Shown piece after piece: positions 24,655 through 33,678 of a DNA stretch of 36,628 nt. The notes under the pieces are model-generated. The model ran no database searches, was not told the origin of the DNA, and saw only the letters and a list, made by a program, of their open reading frames with translations. The DNA is from Dehalococcoidia bacterium (GTDB lineage: Bacteria > Chloroflexota > Dehalococcoidia > UBA6926), in contig VXMO01000016.1 of NCBI GenBank assembly GCA_009841045.1, positions 1 to 36,628 on the forward strand. The letters run 5' to 3'. A program made the translations under genes and the position numbers. Numbering within the stretch: the first letter of the stretch is position 1; every line of letters starts with the position of its first letter.

Positions 24655-25092
24655 CTATTGCCAGAGGGTGAGGATTAGCGCGATGACAATCAGCGATATG
24701 GAATTCTCAGCCGCGTTGATGATGTAGAGCTTGAGCGGACGTCCCTCAAAGATGTACGCGGTTGCCATTGGCGCAATAACAAGGCCGACTGCGGCGAGCG
24801 CTCCAATCACAAGTCCACCGACAAAGGAGTCCGCACCGGTGAGTTGAACAAGGATGGCAATGGCGGTGACACTGAGGAGAGCGCCGATTATGGCGACCGC
24901 GAAAGCTCGTACATGCCCCCCGCGCGCGTTGATATCTTCAACTGTGATTCCAAGCGCGTCCATCCATGCGTTTCCAACTGCGAACGGCATGTAATACAAC
25001 ATCCCGAAAGCCATCGCAAAGATGGTTGCGGCCACAACCGCCAGCCAATTGATGGCCCCAAAGTCGATGCTAAGGCTGCCTGCTTCAATCAT
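24655..25092 (-). CDS. DUF1761-family membrane protein
   Basis: A 145-residue protein with four predicted membrane segments. The N-terminal INWLAVVAATIFAMAFGMLY followed by YMPFAVGNAWMDALGI is the signature of the DUF1761 family. A conserved small-residue stretch (VGGLVIGALAAVGLVIAP) and a last segment ENSISLIVIALILTLW follow. Function is unknown across the family. It lies 36 nt downstream of herA and 40 nt upstream of the glycosylase gene, all in the same direction. Confidence 0.82.
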   Translation of the reverse strand: MIEAGSLSIDFGAINWLAVVAATIFAMAFGMLYYMPFAVGNAWMDALGITVEDINARGGHVRAFAVAIIGALLSVTAIAILVQLTGADSFVGGLVIGALAAVGLVIAPMATAYIFEGRPLKLYIINAAENSISLIVIALILTLWQ

Positions 25093-25128
25093 TTCCCAAC
25101 TCCCGAATCCAATTCCTCTCGCTTCATG

Positions 25129-26763
25129 CTAATTGAATAGCTCGTCGCGTTCCTGAGCAAAGGCGGCGGATGATTCGATGGCATCCGTGATGGAGAACGC
25201 GGCGTAGGATTCCGCTGAACCATACTCTCGTGTCTGGACGACAACCGGCATCGGCAGCGCGTCGCCCATCAGCAGTGCCTGCTGCCGACTTTCCAGTCGC
25301 GCAAGAACGTTGCGTAGCTTGGAACGTTCAGACATTCCCGCCAGGATCGCTTCGATGTCACGCTCGCTGTCCAGCAGGCAGACGAGCTTTGTGCCGATCT
25401 GCGAGAGCACCTCGTCATGGATGCTGCTCGGCCGTTGATCCACCACAAGGAGTGTGACGCCGTGCTTGCGGTCTTCTCGCGCTATCGTTCCGAAGATTGC
25501 CTGACTCGCAATGCTGCGGCTCAGGAACTTGTGGGACTCCTCGACGGCGATGACGAGGGGCGCCGGCTCCTCGCCTGCCTCGCCCATGGCCCTCTCAGAA
25601 CGGCTGACGTACTGGTCATGGATGCGGCGTGTCAGGAGATTGGCGGCAAGCATATAGGCGAGTTCGTGGCGACCGTACTGTCCAAACTCCAGCACGACGG
25701 ACATCCCCTTCTGCAGATAGTCCACGATGCTCCGCACTGAGCCGCTGCCGGAGTCCTTTGTGATGAATCCGAATCGATCAAATGCGCGGAGACGGCGCTG
25801 CAGCGCTTGCATCGTGCCCTCGTGCTCGCCAATCTCATTGCGAAGCTCGGCCATGCCATCGCCGTCCAGCGCAAGGAACTCGGTGAACCATTTGTTGCCG
25901 TACTTGCGGTGGAGGCGGTAGGGCAGCTGCCGTCCCGCGTCAGTTAAGCTCAGTGCCTCCGAAAGCGCTTCGATGTCTTCGGGTTCAATTTCGCTGTGAC
26001 TTATCCGAATCTCACCGTCCGTGGGAACGCCGCGGCGATCCGACGCTGCCTTGTCCAGCGTCAGGACGACAACCCGGCTGCCAAAGAGCTGCTTGAGCCC
26101 CTTGACTTGCCGTGCCCGCTCGCGGTCCGTGCCCGCCCACCCGTATTCGTTGTGCATGTCAAAGACGAGAACCCCGGCCTCTCTGGACTTCACGAGCCCC
26201 GCAAGCAGCTGCCTCACGAGGAACGTTTTGCCCGTGCCGGACTTGCCGAAGACGCCGACGGAGCGCTCAGCGACTTTCTTGAGGTCGAGAACGATGTCGA
26301 CGTTTTCCATGGCAAGCGGCTGCCCAATGCCGAGATGGGTTTTATCTTCCTCGCCAAAGACGCTTTTAATGTCATCCATCTTTGCGTCAACGACACGGGA
26401 GAAATGGCGAGGAACTGTTCGCACGGGCCGTGATTCGCCGGTTGCCGGGTCGATGATGAGTGTAGGTAGCACGTCGACGATGCCGTAGTAAGCAGTTCCT
26501 TCCAGGACGTCCGAAACGAACGGGTCGTCCAAATCAGAGACGATTGTCTCAACCGATCTGTCAATAGATTCCAGCCTGATGTCCGTGATCATGCCGAATG
26601 AGCGGTCGAACTGTCCGTCAATGGAGACGTACGCCCCGACGGCGATGTCCTCAACGGATCGTGTACGTGCCAGCCTGACCTGCACACCCTGGCTGAGCGA
26701 GCCGCTAATGACAACACCAACCTCGCGTTCTCCCGTGCTTCCTATGGGTCCGTTGGATGTCAT
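25129..26763 (-). CDS. herA: HerA-like DNA translocase/helicase
   Basis: A 544-residue hexameric motor ATPase of the HerA/FtsK class, expected to work with NurA in DNA end resection. An N-terminal HAS-barrel (about residues 12-70, VGVVISGSLSQGVQVRLART, VGAYVSIDGQFDRSFGMITD) precedes the ATPase. Walker A is GKSGTGKT at 173-180, Walker B is VLVFDMHNEYG at 198-208. A second acidic motif is LVIAVEESHKFL, followed by IAREDRKHGVTLLVVDQRPS and KLVCLLDSERDIEAIL, typical HerA C-terminal motifs. Its ATG overlaps the stop of a LysR gene by 4 nt (26760-26763). nurA lies two genes further upstream in the same run. Some HerA relatives serve phage defence; here the neighbours favour DNA repair. Confidence 0.92.
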   Translation of the reverse strand: MTSNGPIGSTGEREVGVVISGSLSQGVQVRLARTRSVEDIAVGAYVSIDGQFDRSFGMITDIRLESIDRSVETIVSDLDDPFVSDVLEGTAYYGIVDVLPTLIIDPATGESRPVRTVPRHFSRVVDAKMDDIKSVFGEEDKTHLGIGQPLAMENVDIVLDLKKVAERSVGVFGKSGTGKTFLVRQLLAGLVKSREAGVLVFDMHNEYGWAGTDRERARQVKGLKQLFGSRVVVLTLDKAASDRRGVPTDGEIRISHSEIEPEDIEALSEALSLTDAGRQLPYRLHRKYGNKWFTEFLALDGDGMAELRNEIGEHEGTMQALQRRLRAFDRFGFITKDSGSGSVRSIVDYLQKGMSVVLEFGQYGRHELAYMLAANLLTRRIHDQYVSRSERAMGEAGEEPAPLVIAVEESHKFLSRSIASQAIFGTIAREDRKHGVTLLVVDQRPSSIHDEVLSQIGTKLVCLLDSERDIEAILAGMSERSKLRNVLARLESRQQALLMGDALPMPVVVQTREYGSAESYAAFSITDAIESSAAFAQERDELFN

Positions 26764-27692
26764 GTCGTTTCAGTACCGCCGGAGATGTGCGCGTCCGCGT
26801 TGGCGAGCCATCCGCGTGCATAGTCAGTGAACTCTTCCAGCAGACGCGTTGTGATGTGGTCTTGCTGGTACACCATGAACAGGTCTCTCTCCAACATCAC
26901 GCCCTCCAGCGACACAGTAGCGATTGTTCCGGCCTTCTCGCCATGTCGTGCAGCGAGGGCGGAAACGAATGACACGCCCATGCCTGCCTCCACTCCATTG
27001 ATGACGGCCTGCGTAGACCCCAGGACCGCTGTGGGCATCCACTGGTGCGCTTCAATGCCGGAGTCGGCGAGTATGCGCTGGATTGATGCCATCGTGCCGG
27101 AGCCTGGCTCACGGGCAATGAACCGTTGACTGCTCAGTTCGTCAACACCAACCGAGGATCTACTAGCAAATTGGTGGTTGGCCGGTACGACAAGGACGAG
27201 CGTGTCCTTATGAATCGGCTCTTGAGTCAGTGTGGATCGGCGGGAAGGGGCGCCGGTGAAGCCCACGTCGCATGCGCCGCTCTCCAGCTCGCTTATCACT
27301 GCTTCCGTGTCGCTCACGGTAAGCGCTGCGGTGACGTTCGGATGCAGGGCCGTGAAATCGGCCAGGAGGCTTGGGAGCAAAAATTCGCCGGGAATCGTGC
27401 TCGCGGCGAGGCGCAAAGCGCCAGTCAGATCATGTGCAAGTCGGGCGATATCTTCGCGCATCTCCGTGTCGGCGGAAGCAATGCGCTCCGCGTGACGAAG
27501 AAAGGCCTCGCCGTGTTGGGTGAGGCGCACACGAGCGCCGCCCCGATCCAGCAAGCGCGCGCCGAGTTCCCGTTCGAGACGCTGGACATGGAGGCTGACG
27601 GCGGGCTGGCTGATGTTTAGGGCGGCGGCCGCTTCTGAGAAGCTGCCATGCTTGATAATTTCCAACATGGTGCGGATGTGTGAGATATCCAT
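26760..27692 (-). CDS. LysR-family transcriptional regulator
   Basis: A 310-residue LysR-type regulator. The N-terminal winged helix-turn-helix is clear (FSEAAAALNISQPAVSLHV, QRLERELGARLLDRGG), followed by a linker helix and a two-lobe effector domain (LRLAASTIPGEFLLPSLLAD, LVLVVPANHQFA, GMGVSFVSALAA). The set resembles CysB/CysL-type members. Unusually, it sits inside the nurA-herA run and overlaps herA by 4 nt, so its translation is probably coupled to the HerA motor. LysR regulators normally control divergent genes; no divergent gene is present here. The effector molecule is unknown. The SD is weak (AAGG 12 nt upstream). Confidence 0.93.
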   Translation of the reverse strand: MDISHIRTMLEIIKHGSFSEAAAALNISQPAVSLHVQRLERELGARLLDRGGARVRLTQHGEAFLRHAERIASADTEMREDIARLAHDLTGALRLAASTIPGEFLLPSLLADFTALHPNVTAALTVSDTEAVISELESGACDVGFTGAPSRRSTLTQEPIHKDTLVLVVPANHQFASRSSVGVDELSSQRFIAREPGSGTMASIQRILADSGIEAHQWMPTAVLGSTQAVINGVEAGMGVSFVSALAARHGEKAGTIATVSLEGVMLERDLFMVYQQDHITTRLLEEFTDYARGWLANADAHISGGTETT

Positions 27693-27722
27693 ATTTGATT
27701 TATGCCTTACTCTGTTCGTGAT

Positions 27723-28403
27723 TTAGGTGTCTCTATTTGAAGAGGTGACTGAATGCTCTTTGGAGGGCGAGGGGCGTATCTTGGCAAGAACAGCTTGGAG
27801 TCCCTGCATATCATCTCGCATGAAATGAACAAGTCGGCGCCCCGTCTCACGTAAATATTCCTCCTGTGCACGTGTGGAGCCCTGAACGCTTGCAAGTGTG
27901 CGAATTGCAGCGGGCAGAAATTCGTTTGTTGTGTCCATGCGCGCCGCGGCGATGTTCTGGAGAGTTAGCGGGTCTTTTGCCAATTCGTCAATATCATTTA
28001 CGGTTCCCGGATAGACAAAAGCATGCAGGCGGGGAGGGCGCGGCGGCAGATAGGGATAAAGTTGGCCGTCCGAACGGTGCGCGACGATAACGGCCGAAAA
28101 CACAGTACGAATTAGGCGTGAAATCTCGGGATGTCGTTGGTAGAATTCGTCTTCCGACTGATAATCTGTGCCGCGCGCCGTTGGCCGGCGGCCCGCGTCC
28201 CTGGGAGTTGTTTCCGCTGACGAGACGATGGCAAGGATATCAATGCCGGAATCACGGATAACGGCAACTGAGCCGAGCGCGGGGGGCGTGTGGAGCAATT
28301 GCGCTTCCGCTACAAAGCCGCCGGTGTTGGCCTCAATTACTTCGCCAATGCGGCCAAGCTGAACGTCGTTATTCATAGTGTGTTCAGAATCTGCTGTTGT
28401 CAT
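27723..28403 (-). CDS. HAS-barrel-like protein associated with HerA/NurA
   Basis: A 226-residue protein without catalytic motifs. The N-terminal ~50 residues (RIGEVIEANTGGFVAEAQLL then PPALGSVAVIRDSGIDILA) have the strand pattern of the HAS-barrel found at the N-terminus of HerA. Further blocks are FYQRHPEISRLIRTVFSAVI and YLPPRPPRLHAFVYPGT, then a helical C-terminus. From memory similar proteins occur in cyanobacteria; a search would be needed to confirm. It lies between nurA and the lysR gene, 30 nt from each. A role as adaptor or partner of the HerA-NurA complex is inferred only from fold and position. Confidence 0.65.
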   Translation of the reverse strand: MTTADSEHTMNNDVQLGRIGEVIEANTGGFVAEAQLLHTPPALGSVAVIRDSGIDILAIVSSAETTPRDAGRRPTARGTDYQSEDEFYQRHPEISRLIRTVFSAVIVAHRSDGQLYPYLPPRPPRLHAFVYPGTVNDIDELAKDPLTLQNIAAARMDTTNEFLPAAIRTLASVQGSTRAQEEYLRETGRRLVHFMRDDMQGLQAVLAKIRPSPSKEHSVTSSNRDT

Positions 28404-28433
28404 AGTGAAACTCTAGCGTTTGTGATGACGGAA

Positions 28434-29639
28434 TCATAGCGAACGTTGGCGCTTGGCTGCTGACTTTGCCGAAATTCGATTCGGCGCGGAGCGATTTATT
28501 GCTTCGTTGTTGAGCAGTTGTCTGAATAATTCACGATCGTCCGCTCGAACAACGGCCTCTTCATGGGCCTCTGCCAATGCAAGTGGATAACCATTCCCAA
28601 GGTGGATTTGATCGCATAGGAGAGTGTGTAAGAGATCTATATGATTCAGGGACCATTGTGGGAATTCGGCCCGGGCGAGCTCTTCGCTAGCTGCAATGTA
28701 GAAGAAGTGCGGGAGGTGCTCTCCATATTCTGCAATTTCATCAGCCGTGCTCCGGAAAACTCCGGAACGGTCATCCTCGTTAATGAGTAGTTCTTCGAAG
28801 ATGTCCCGATCACGGATACGGGCAACTTCATCACATGGTCGTTCTCCTTCCGCCTTGTCGCGGCAGTATGAACCGCAATTCGGAGTGTCAAATGGGCAGA
28901 TTGCAATTCGTAAGGCGTTGACCACTTCACGGGCGCGTGGGCGTGAGATGTAGGAAGCGACTACGAATTCTCGTTGTCTGGAAACCTCCTGCAGGCGAGA
29001 GAGCGCATCAATGTAGTTCTTGCGAACATCAGGATCGTCGATGTTATCCGCTTCGGAGATACGCCATTGCGTCAGAGAGCCGTCGAGGAGGCCAATGGCA
29101 GGAACATTTTCCGGCAGTTGTTCTGCCATGTCTGCAAGCGCACTGACCTCAGCAGTGTCACGCCGGGCAGCAATTACAGATGAGCCAATTACATGTTCGC
29201 GACCGGGACGGCGGCGTCCACCGAGTACCAAATCCTCCTGCTTGTAGTACGTGTGAGCCTGGCTTTCGATTACGGCGTCCGATGATTGTCCGTAGCGAAT
29301 GTACACTCGGCCAATGTTTATCAGGTAGGCGTCGAATGGCGAATCTCTGTCAGTTTCAATCTGGGAACCATCCACTGCCAGCACGATGTAGTCGCGCGGC
29401 GGGGCAGGGGGAGTATGGCTAGTTGTGATTGGTTCAGTCACTCCGGGAACCAGCCATGAATACACGCCACGTTGGGATTCGAGTTTGTCTGCCAACTGCT
29501 CAAAGGCGTCAGACTCGGAGTGGGTGGCGACAGCTTGCAGAGCACGATCGAGACAGCGTCTGAATTCGCTCCTTTGGTCATCAAGATAGTCGGCCAGTTC
29601 GCCGACCTGCCGTGAGAGTTGTAGACGATCAATAGGCAT
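28434..29639 (-). CDS. nurA: NurA-domain nuclease
   Basis: A 401-residue protein with a NurA domain, a 5'-3' exonuclease/ssDNA endonuclease that partners HerA. The key acidic motif is YIVLAVDGSQI with Asp90, followed by a strand AYLINIGRVYIRYG, then AIGLLDGSLTQWRI carrying a second conserved Asp, FVVASYISRPRAREVVNAL, and a C-terminal part with FFYIAASEELARAEFPQW and LHTLLCDQIHLGNGYPLALA. Four cysteines in the CPFDTPNCGSYC region and PCDE could bind a metal. The ATG at 29639 lies 7 nt after the selB stop; a longer start would overlap selB and is less likely. Slightly longer than typical archaeal NurA. Confidence 0.88.
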   Translation of the reverse strand: MPIDRLQLSRQVGELADYLDDQRSEFRRCLDRALQAVATHSESDAFEQLADKLESQRGVYSWLVPGVTEPITTSHTPPAPPRDYIVLAVDGSQIETDRDSPFDAYLINIGRVYIRYGQSSDAVIESQAHTYYKQEDLVLGGRRRPGREHVIGSSVIAARRDTAEVSALADMAEQLPENVPAIGLLDGSLTQWRISEADNIDDPDVRKNYIDALSRLQEVSRQREFVVASYISRPRAREVVNALRIAICPFDTPNCGSYCRDKAEGERPCDEVARIRDRDIFEELLINEDDRSGVFRSTADEIAEYGEHLPHFFYIAASEELARAEFPQWSLNHIDLLHTLLCDQIHLGNGYPLALAEAHEEAVVRADDRELFRQLLNNEAINRSAPNRISAKSAAKRQRSL

Positions 29640-29646
29640 AAAGCAC

Positions 29647-31500
29647 CTAGGCGAGCACCCGGTCGTCTCCAATGCGGCGAGTCAGGCGTCGAGCGTCCAT
29701 GCTTTGTAGTAATGGCAGTACGTATTTTCGGCTGCTATTCAATAAATCGCGCGTTTCAGACACAGTAATTTTGCCGTTGATTTGAATGTACTCAAGGACC
29801 TGGGCGGTGATGTTCCGGTAGGTCTCGGAATCGTAGTAAATTCCCTCCCCAACAGGGACTACCTCCCCCTCATCTGTCAAGAAACCCAATAGCTCAGGGT
29901 CGATTACCACCCCTGTTGGTGGATTGTTCCCTTTTTCACGCAGTTGGGCTAAAAAAGCGTCCTTAAGGGCCATTTGAGGGGGGTTTAAGGCCGGTTTATG
30001 GCCCTTTAAGCGGACGATTGCGCCCTCATCGACCAGGACGTTTTCGGCCTGCATGAGGGCAAGGATCTCAGGGAAATTCTCGGGCTGGGCGCGGAGTCGG
30101 CTGCGGAGTTCCTCCCGTGAGGCACCGCGACGAAGGGGGAATGACTTATGGTACGCGGACAGCTGATCGGTGGCGGCAGACGTGAGGGTGTTCCATCCGT
30201 CCTGTGAAAAAAATAACAAAGTAGCCCCGGCACCGACATTAATGATCTGTCCATCGTCCGTGAGCCGTCGGACGTATTCTCCGGCGTCCTGTTCCGAGAG
30301 GGCGGCACGGCGCGCAAGTTCCGGGACAGTCAGGGGGCCGCCGGAGTCCAGGGTTCGCAGTATGACCTCCGAAGGATCCGGCGCGCTGAGGGCCTCAAGG
30401 CGGGCGATGAGATTGGGGTCGTTGCGCTTGTGGCGTCGGGCGTCGGTCTCGATGATTTCGCCGCCGCCGAGCGTGCCGACATTGGAGCGCACGATGAACG
30501 AGTCGCCCTTGATGAGCGGCAGGGGAGTTTCAAGCACGATCTGCACCCATCCGGAGTCGCCGGACGTGAGGCGGTTGGAATCCAGGAGCCTGACGCGGGC
30601 GAGAGATTCGGCGGCGAGCCAGTGAACGGTCACTTGCATGTTATGGCGAAGAGGGCCAGGCGCGTTGGCGGCCATGCGGATATAGCCGTCCGCCGCGCCC
30701 GTCGTCTTGAGCCATCCGCGTGTGGTGAGTACCTGACCGCGCGACACCTCATCGACATCAACGCCGGTGAGATTGACGGCGGTGCGGGAGCCTCGCTCGG
30801 CGCTCGTCTCGGCCTGTTTATGGGATTGCAAGCCACGCACTCGCACATTGCGTCGGCCGGGCACGATTTCAAGCTCCGAGCCGACGGAGATTGAGCCGTC
30901 GATCAGAGTGCCTGTGACGACGGTGCCGAAACCGGAGATGGCGAATGCGCGGTCTATCGGGAGTCGTGGGCGTCCCCGGTCGGGTCGCTGCGGAGTTTCC
31001 TGCAGCTGCGAATCGAGTAGTTCAATCAGGTCCTGAAGGCCGTCGCCGGTCTGGGATGAGACGGCAACGACGGGAGCGCCTGCGAGGGTAGTGGAAGACA
31101 GAGTCTCTGTGATTTCCTCGCGGACAAGCTCAAGGAAGTCCGGCTCAACGAGATCCGACTTTGTGATGACGGCGATGCCGCGCTCGACGCGCAGGAGGTC
31201 AAGGATATCAAGGTGCTCACGCGTCTGCGGCATGACACCTTCATCGGCGGCGATGACGAGCAGGGCAAGGTCGATGCCGCCGACGCCAGCGAGCATGTTC
31301 TTGATGAATCGCTCATGGCCGGGGACATCGACGATGCCGATCTCCTCGCCGGAGGGCAGGCGGAGCCACGCGAAGCCGAGATCGATGGTCATGCCGCGCT
31401 CCTTTTCCTCGCGGAGGCGGTCCGGATCGATGCTGGTCAGCGCGTGGATAAGCGTCGATTTGCCGTGGTCGACGTGTCCTGCTGTGCCGATGACGTGCAT
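29647..31500 (-). CDS. selB: Selenocysteine-specific elongation factor SelB
   Basis: A 617-residue translation GTPase that delivers selenocysteyl-tRNA to UGA codons marked by a SECIS hairpin. G1 is [12 protein letters not shown] (residues 5-16), G3 is DVPGHERF and G4 is TKSD. EF-Tu-like domains 2 and 3 follow ([20 protein letters not shown] is the SelB form). The C-terminal half contains the winged-helix modules (around [20 protein letters not shown] and [20 protein letters not shown]) that bind the mRNA hairpin. Length equals that of E. coli SelB. No selA, selD, tRNA-Sec or selenoprotein gene was found in the window; they must be elsewhere if the system works. It precedes nurA directly. Confidence 0.95.
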   Translation of the reverse strand: MHVIGTAGHVDHGKSTLIHALTSIDPDRLREEKERGMTIDLGFAWLRLPSGEEIGIVDVPGHERFIKNMLAGVGGIDLALLVIAADEGVMPQTREHLDILDLLRVERGIAVITKSDLVEPDFLELVREEITETLSSTTLAGAPVVAVSSQTGDGLQDLIELLDSQLQETPQRPDRGRPRLPIDRAFAISGFGTVVTGTLIDGSISVGSELEIVPGRRNVRVRGLQSHKQAETSAERGSRTAVNLTGVDVDEVSRGQVLTTRGWLKTTGAADGYIRMAANAPGPLRHNMQVTVHWLAAESLARVRLLDSNRLTSGDSGWVQIVLETPLPLIKGDSFIVRSNVGTLGGGEIIETDARRHKRNDPNLIARLEALSAPDPSEVILRTLDSGGPLTVPELARRAALSEQDAGEYVRRLTDDGQIINVGAGATLLFFSQDGWNTLTSAATDQLSAYHKSFPLRRGASREELRSRLRAQPENFPEILALMQAENVLVDEGAIVRLKGHKPALNPPQMALKDAFLAQLREKGNNPPTGVVIDPELLGFLTDEGEVVPVGEGIYYDSETYRNITAQVLEYIQINGKITVSETRDLLNSSRKYVLPLLQSMDARRLTRRIGDDRVLA

Positions 31501-31533
31501 GTGCTGTGGGTTCCTGTGGGTTCGTGCAAGCAG

Positions 31534-31908
31534 TTATTGGGCCTTGGCTTGTATGGCGACGCGGCCTCCGTTTTCGACGTCGATGGTCAGGGTGTGCTGG
31601 TCCAGCAGCCGCATGCCGGCCAAGGGTGTGCCACCCATCGCACCGACCTCAACGTCTCTCGGCCGGCCGTCCCAGAGCACGGTGACGTGGTGAACATCAA
31701 AGTCGGCTTCAGTATCGTCGGCCAAGACTGCCTGCCCAAAGTAGGCGAAAGGCAACTCCAACTCAGCAACGAGTCGTGGCGGCAAGGTCAGGAATTCACT
31801 GAATCCGGTGTCAACTACGACGGAGATGCCAAACGCCTGGCTGTTGGCGCCGTAAAGGCGTAAGGGGATAGTTGCCTCATACGCAGCATTCACACTCCCC
31901 TCTATCAT
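31534..31908 (-). CDS. Clan AA retropepsin-like aspartic protease
   Basis: A 124-residue protein with one pepsin-type half: [20 protein letters not shown] carries the DTG active-site triad, and [17 protein letters not shown] supplies the later hydrophobic-Gly-type flap/strand region ([11 protein letters not shown]). With a single DTG it would have to dimerise, as retroviral proteases do. It overlaps its upstream partner by 4 nt (ATGA). The pair is common in cyanobacteria and Chloroflexi as far as I recall, with unknown function and some likeness in layout to toxin-antitoxin modules. It lies 33 nt upstream of selB. Confidence 0.8.
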   Translation of the reverse strand: MIEGSVNAAYEATIPLRLYGANSQAFGISVVVDTGFSEFLTLPPRLVAELELPFAYFGQAVLADDTEADFDVHHVTVLWDGRPRDVEVGAMGGTPLAGMRLLDQHTLTIDVENGGRVAIQAKAQ

Positions 31909-32192
31909 CCGGTTCTCCGCAATGAACTGCCACCGAAGCTATACAGAGCCCTGTACCTAACGCGCTCACAGAGGATGTTGACGGCATCGGGGCATTGAGC
32001 GCGGAGGTCTTCCACCGCGGCGCGTGTGGTGGTGGCGATAGCCCACTGTCTGGTGTCGACATCAATAGCCACATACTCGCCGTGGTGATCCCGCTCAACT
32101 TGCGGCAGTATAGCCTTGTATATCTGCTTGCCCATGCGAATCGCTTTCTCGCGAGGGCGACGCGACTTCGGAGAGGTTTGTGGGTTCGCCAT
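31905..32192 (-). CDS. Small protein paired with the aspartic protease
   Basis: A 95-residue, basic protein. The ATG at 32192 is chosen for its strong SD (AAAAGGAGCGCGC); a start at 32231 is less supported. The N-terminus is rich in Lys, Arg and Pro (MANPQTSPKSRRPREKAIRM), then come GKQIYKAILPQVERDHHGEY, VAIDVDTRQWAIA and a C-terminal [20 protein letters not shown] recall similar small proteins encoded in front of retropepsin-like genes but no named function. Translational coupling (4-nt overlap) supports a joint role, perhaps as substrate, inhibitor or antitoxin-like partner. Confidence 0.7.
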   Translation of the reverse strand: MANPQTSPKSRRPREKAIRMGKQIYKAILPQVERDHHGEYVAIDVDTRQWAIATTTRAAVEDLRAQCPDAVNILCERVRYRALYSFGGSSLRRTG

Positions 32193-32257
32193 GCGCGCTC
32201 CTTTTCGTGGATGATCTTCCACTGAGCACATTCTACCCCGCTGGAGTGTGCTGGGGG

Positions 32258-32346
32258 TTCACTCTTCGACAGGCTAAGGGTGAAAGGGGCGGAGGGTGGC
32301 CCTGTCGGGCCACGGGACAGATTCCGGCCTACGCGGGAATGACGGA
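32258..32346. repeat. Dispersed repeat copies between two genes
   Basis: TTCACTCTTCGACAGGCTAA then GGGTGAA at 32258-32284 is a variant of the TTCGACA-GCTCAGG unit, followed by a GCGGGAATGACGG unit near 32333-32345. Both belong to the families at 1-845 and 33860-34160. Confidence 0.65.
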
Positions 32347-32358
32347 GGGAGGCGCGCT

Positions 32359-33639
32359 TTATCGCCACCTTTCTTCAGCCCACCATACAGCATCCACGCG
32401 CCCTTCTTCGACGCGCACGTCGCGAAGCTCATTCAGCGTCAGCTTGTTGCTCTTGAGTCGGTTGCACGGGTCGCACAGGAGCGTGTAGTTGTCCATTTCA
32501 TCCGCGCCGCCAAGCGAGCGCGGTTTCTTGTGGTCAATCTGCAGATAGTCAGGATATGGCGGCTCCCAACCACACCCCTGGCAGCGCTGACCATTCTCGC
32601 CAAGTAAGGTCTCACGTACTTCTTTCACTGACCAACGCCGCGCATTTCTCTTTCGGCTGATGACACGCAATTCCGGGGCGGCCGGAGCGCCGCCATCCGT
32701 CCGCTTGGGCGGTTTCTTCGGGGTTTTCACAAGGGTTTTCCACGCCATGCTTTTTGACACCTCGCCTTGCAAGCGATCACGGATAACACCCGTAGCTTCC
32801 TCATTGATGTCTATGCCGATCCATTTTCGGCCTAGTCGTTCAGCCGCCACGCACGTTGTTGCGCACCCCGCGAACGGATCCAACACAACATCCCCTTCGT
32901 TGCTGCTCGCCTTGATAATGCGCTCATACACCGCGAGAGGCTTCTGCGTCGGATAGCCCATGCGCTCTTTTGTGTTGGGGCCAAAGGTCATATGCCACCA
33001 ATCTTCTGGCACTTTTCCTCTGTTTTTCCGCTTAACTCCATCCTTGCTAAAGCCGCCTAATTCGTTCCACTTGGACGGAATCCGAATAGCATCTCTATTG
33101 AAAACCCACTTGTCACCTTTTGAGTAGAACAAAATAGTGTCATGCTTGCGCGGGAAGTGGCCTAACGCTCTCTGTGGCCCTGTATACGCCCACACGATTT
33201 CGTTCCGGAAATTCTTACGCCCGAATATGGCGTCCATCATGGCCTTTGCATAAGCGTGAGCTGTGTGGTCGATATGGAGATACATACTGCCGGTGGGTTT
33301 GAGTATCCGATGGCACTCAAGGACACGGACAGCGAGCCAACACAGGAACGCGCCCATATCGTCCCCGGCGCTTGCATTGGCGGCCTGTATCACGCTGTAG
33401 AGCGCGGGGTGGTTGCCAAGTATCTCATTCGTCCACTCGGCCTGCACATCGCCCCATGTCCATACATCCTTATAGCTGACGTTCTCGCCGGCCTTGGTGA
33501 TGCCCTCAAAGGCCTTGACGCCCTTGTTGAACGGCGGATCTGTGGCGATGAGGTCGACGCTCTCGGAGTTGATGCCGCGCAGAATAGGGAGGTTATCCCC
33601 AATGAATAGGGTCCTGTTGGCAACGTTGAGCGTGGCCAA
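32359..33639 (-). CDS. DNA methyltransferase fused to an HNH nuclease domain
   Basis: A 426-residue protein. Residues 1-300 form an N4-cytosine/N6-adenine methyltransferase: LFIGDNLPILRGINSESVDL precedes catalytic motif IV TDPPFNKG (Asp34-Phe37), and the SAM-binding motif I is VVLDPFAGCATTCVAAERLG at about 251-270, then WIGIDI. Motif IV before motif I is the beta-class order. A Lys/Pro linker (about 305-320) leads to an HNH domain at 350-400: CQGC (353-356), QIDHKKPRSLGGADEMDNY with His370 and Asn384, and LCDPCNRLKSNK with Cys389 and Cys392. The cysteines likely hold zinc. No separate restriction or specificity gene is nearby. It could be a one-protein restriction-modification enzyme or an orphan methylase with a nuclease tail. 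Repeats and a structured element flank it, consistent with transfer. Confidence 0.92.
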   Translation of the reverse strand: MATLNVANRTLFIGDNLPILRGINSESVDLIATDPPFNKGVKAFEGITKAGENVSYKDVWTWGDVQAEWTNEILGNHPALYSVIQAANASAGDDMGAFLCWLAVRVLECHRILKPTGSMYLHIDHTAHAYAKAMMDAIFGRKNFRNEIVWAYTGPQRALGHFPRKHDTILFYSKGDKWVFNRDAIRIPSKWNELGGFSKDGVKRKNRGKVPEDWWHMTFGPNTKERMGYPTQKPLAVYERIIKASSNEGDVVLDPFAGCATTCVAAERLGRKWIGIDINEEATGVIRDRLQGEVSKSMAWKTLVKTPKKPPKRTDGGAPAAPELRVISRKRNARRWSVKEVRETLLGENGQRCQGCGWEPPYPDYLQIDHKKPRSLGGADEMDNYTLLCDPCNRLKSNKLTLNELRDVRVEEGRVDAVWWAEERWR

Positions 33640-33678
33640 ATTGAGTGCCCCCCTGCAGCATGGTGACCGGGACTACTT

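Noticed and set aside
30430-31863. Plus-strand open frames of 150-216 codons opposite selB and the protease
   Set aside because: They are antisense to well-supported genes with complete GTPase and protease motifs.
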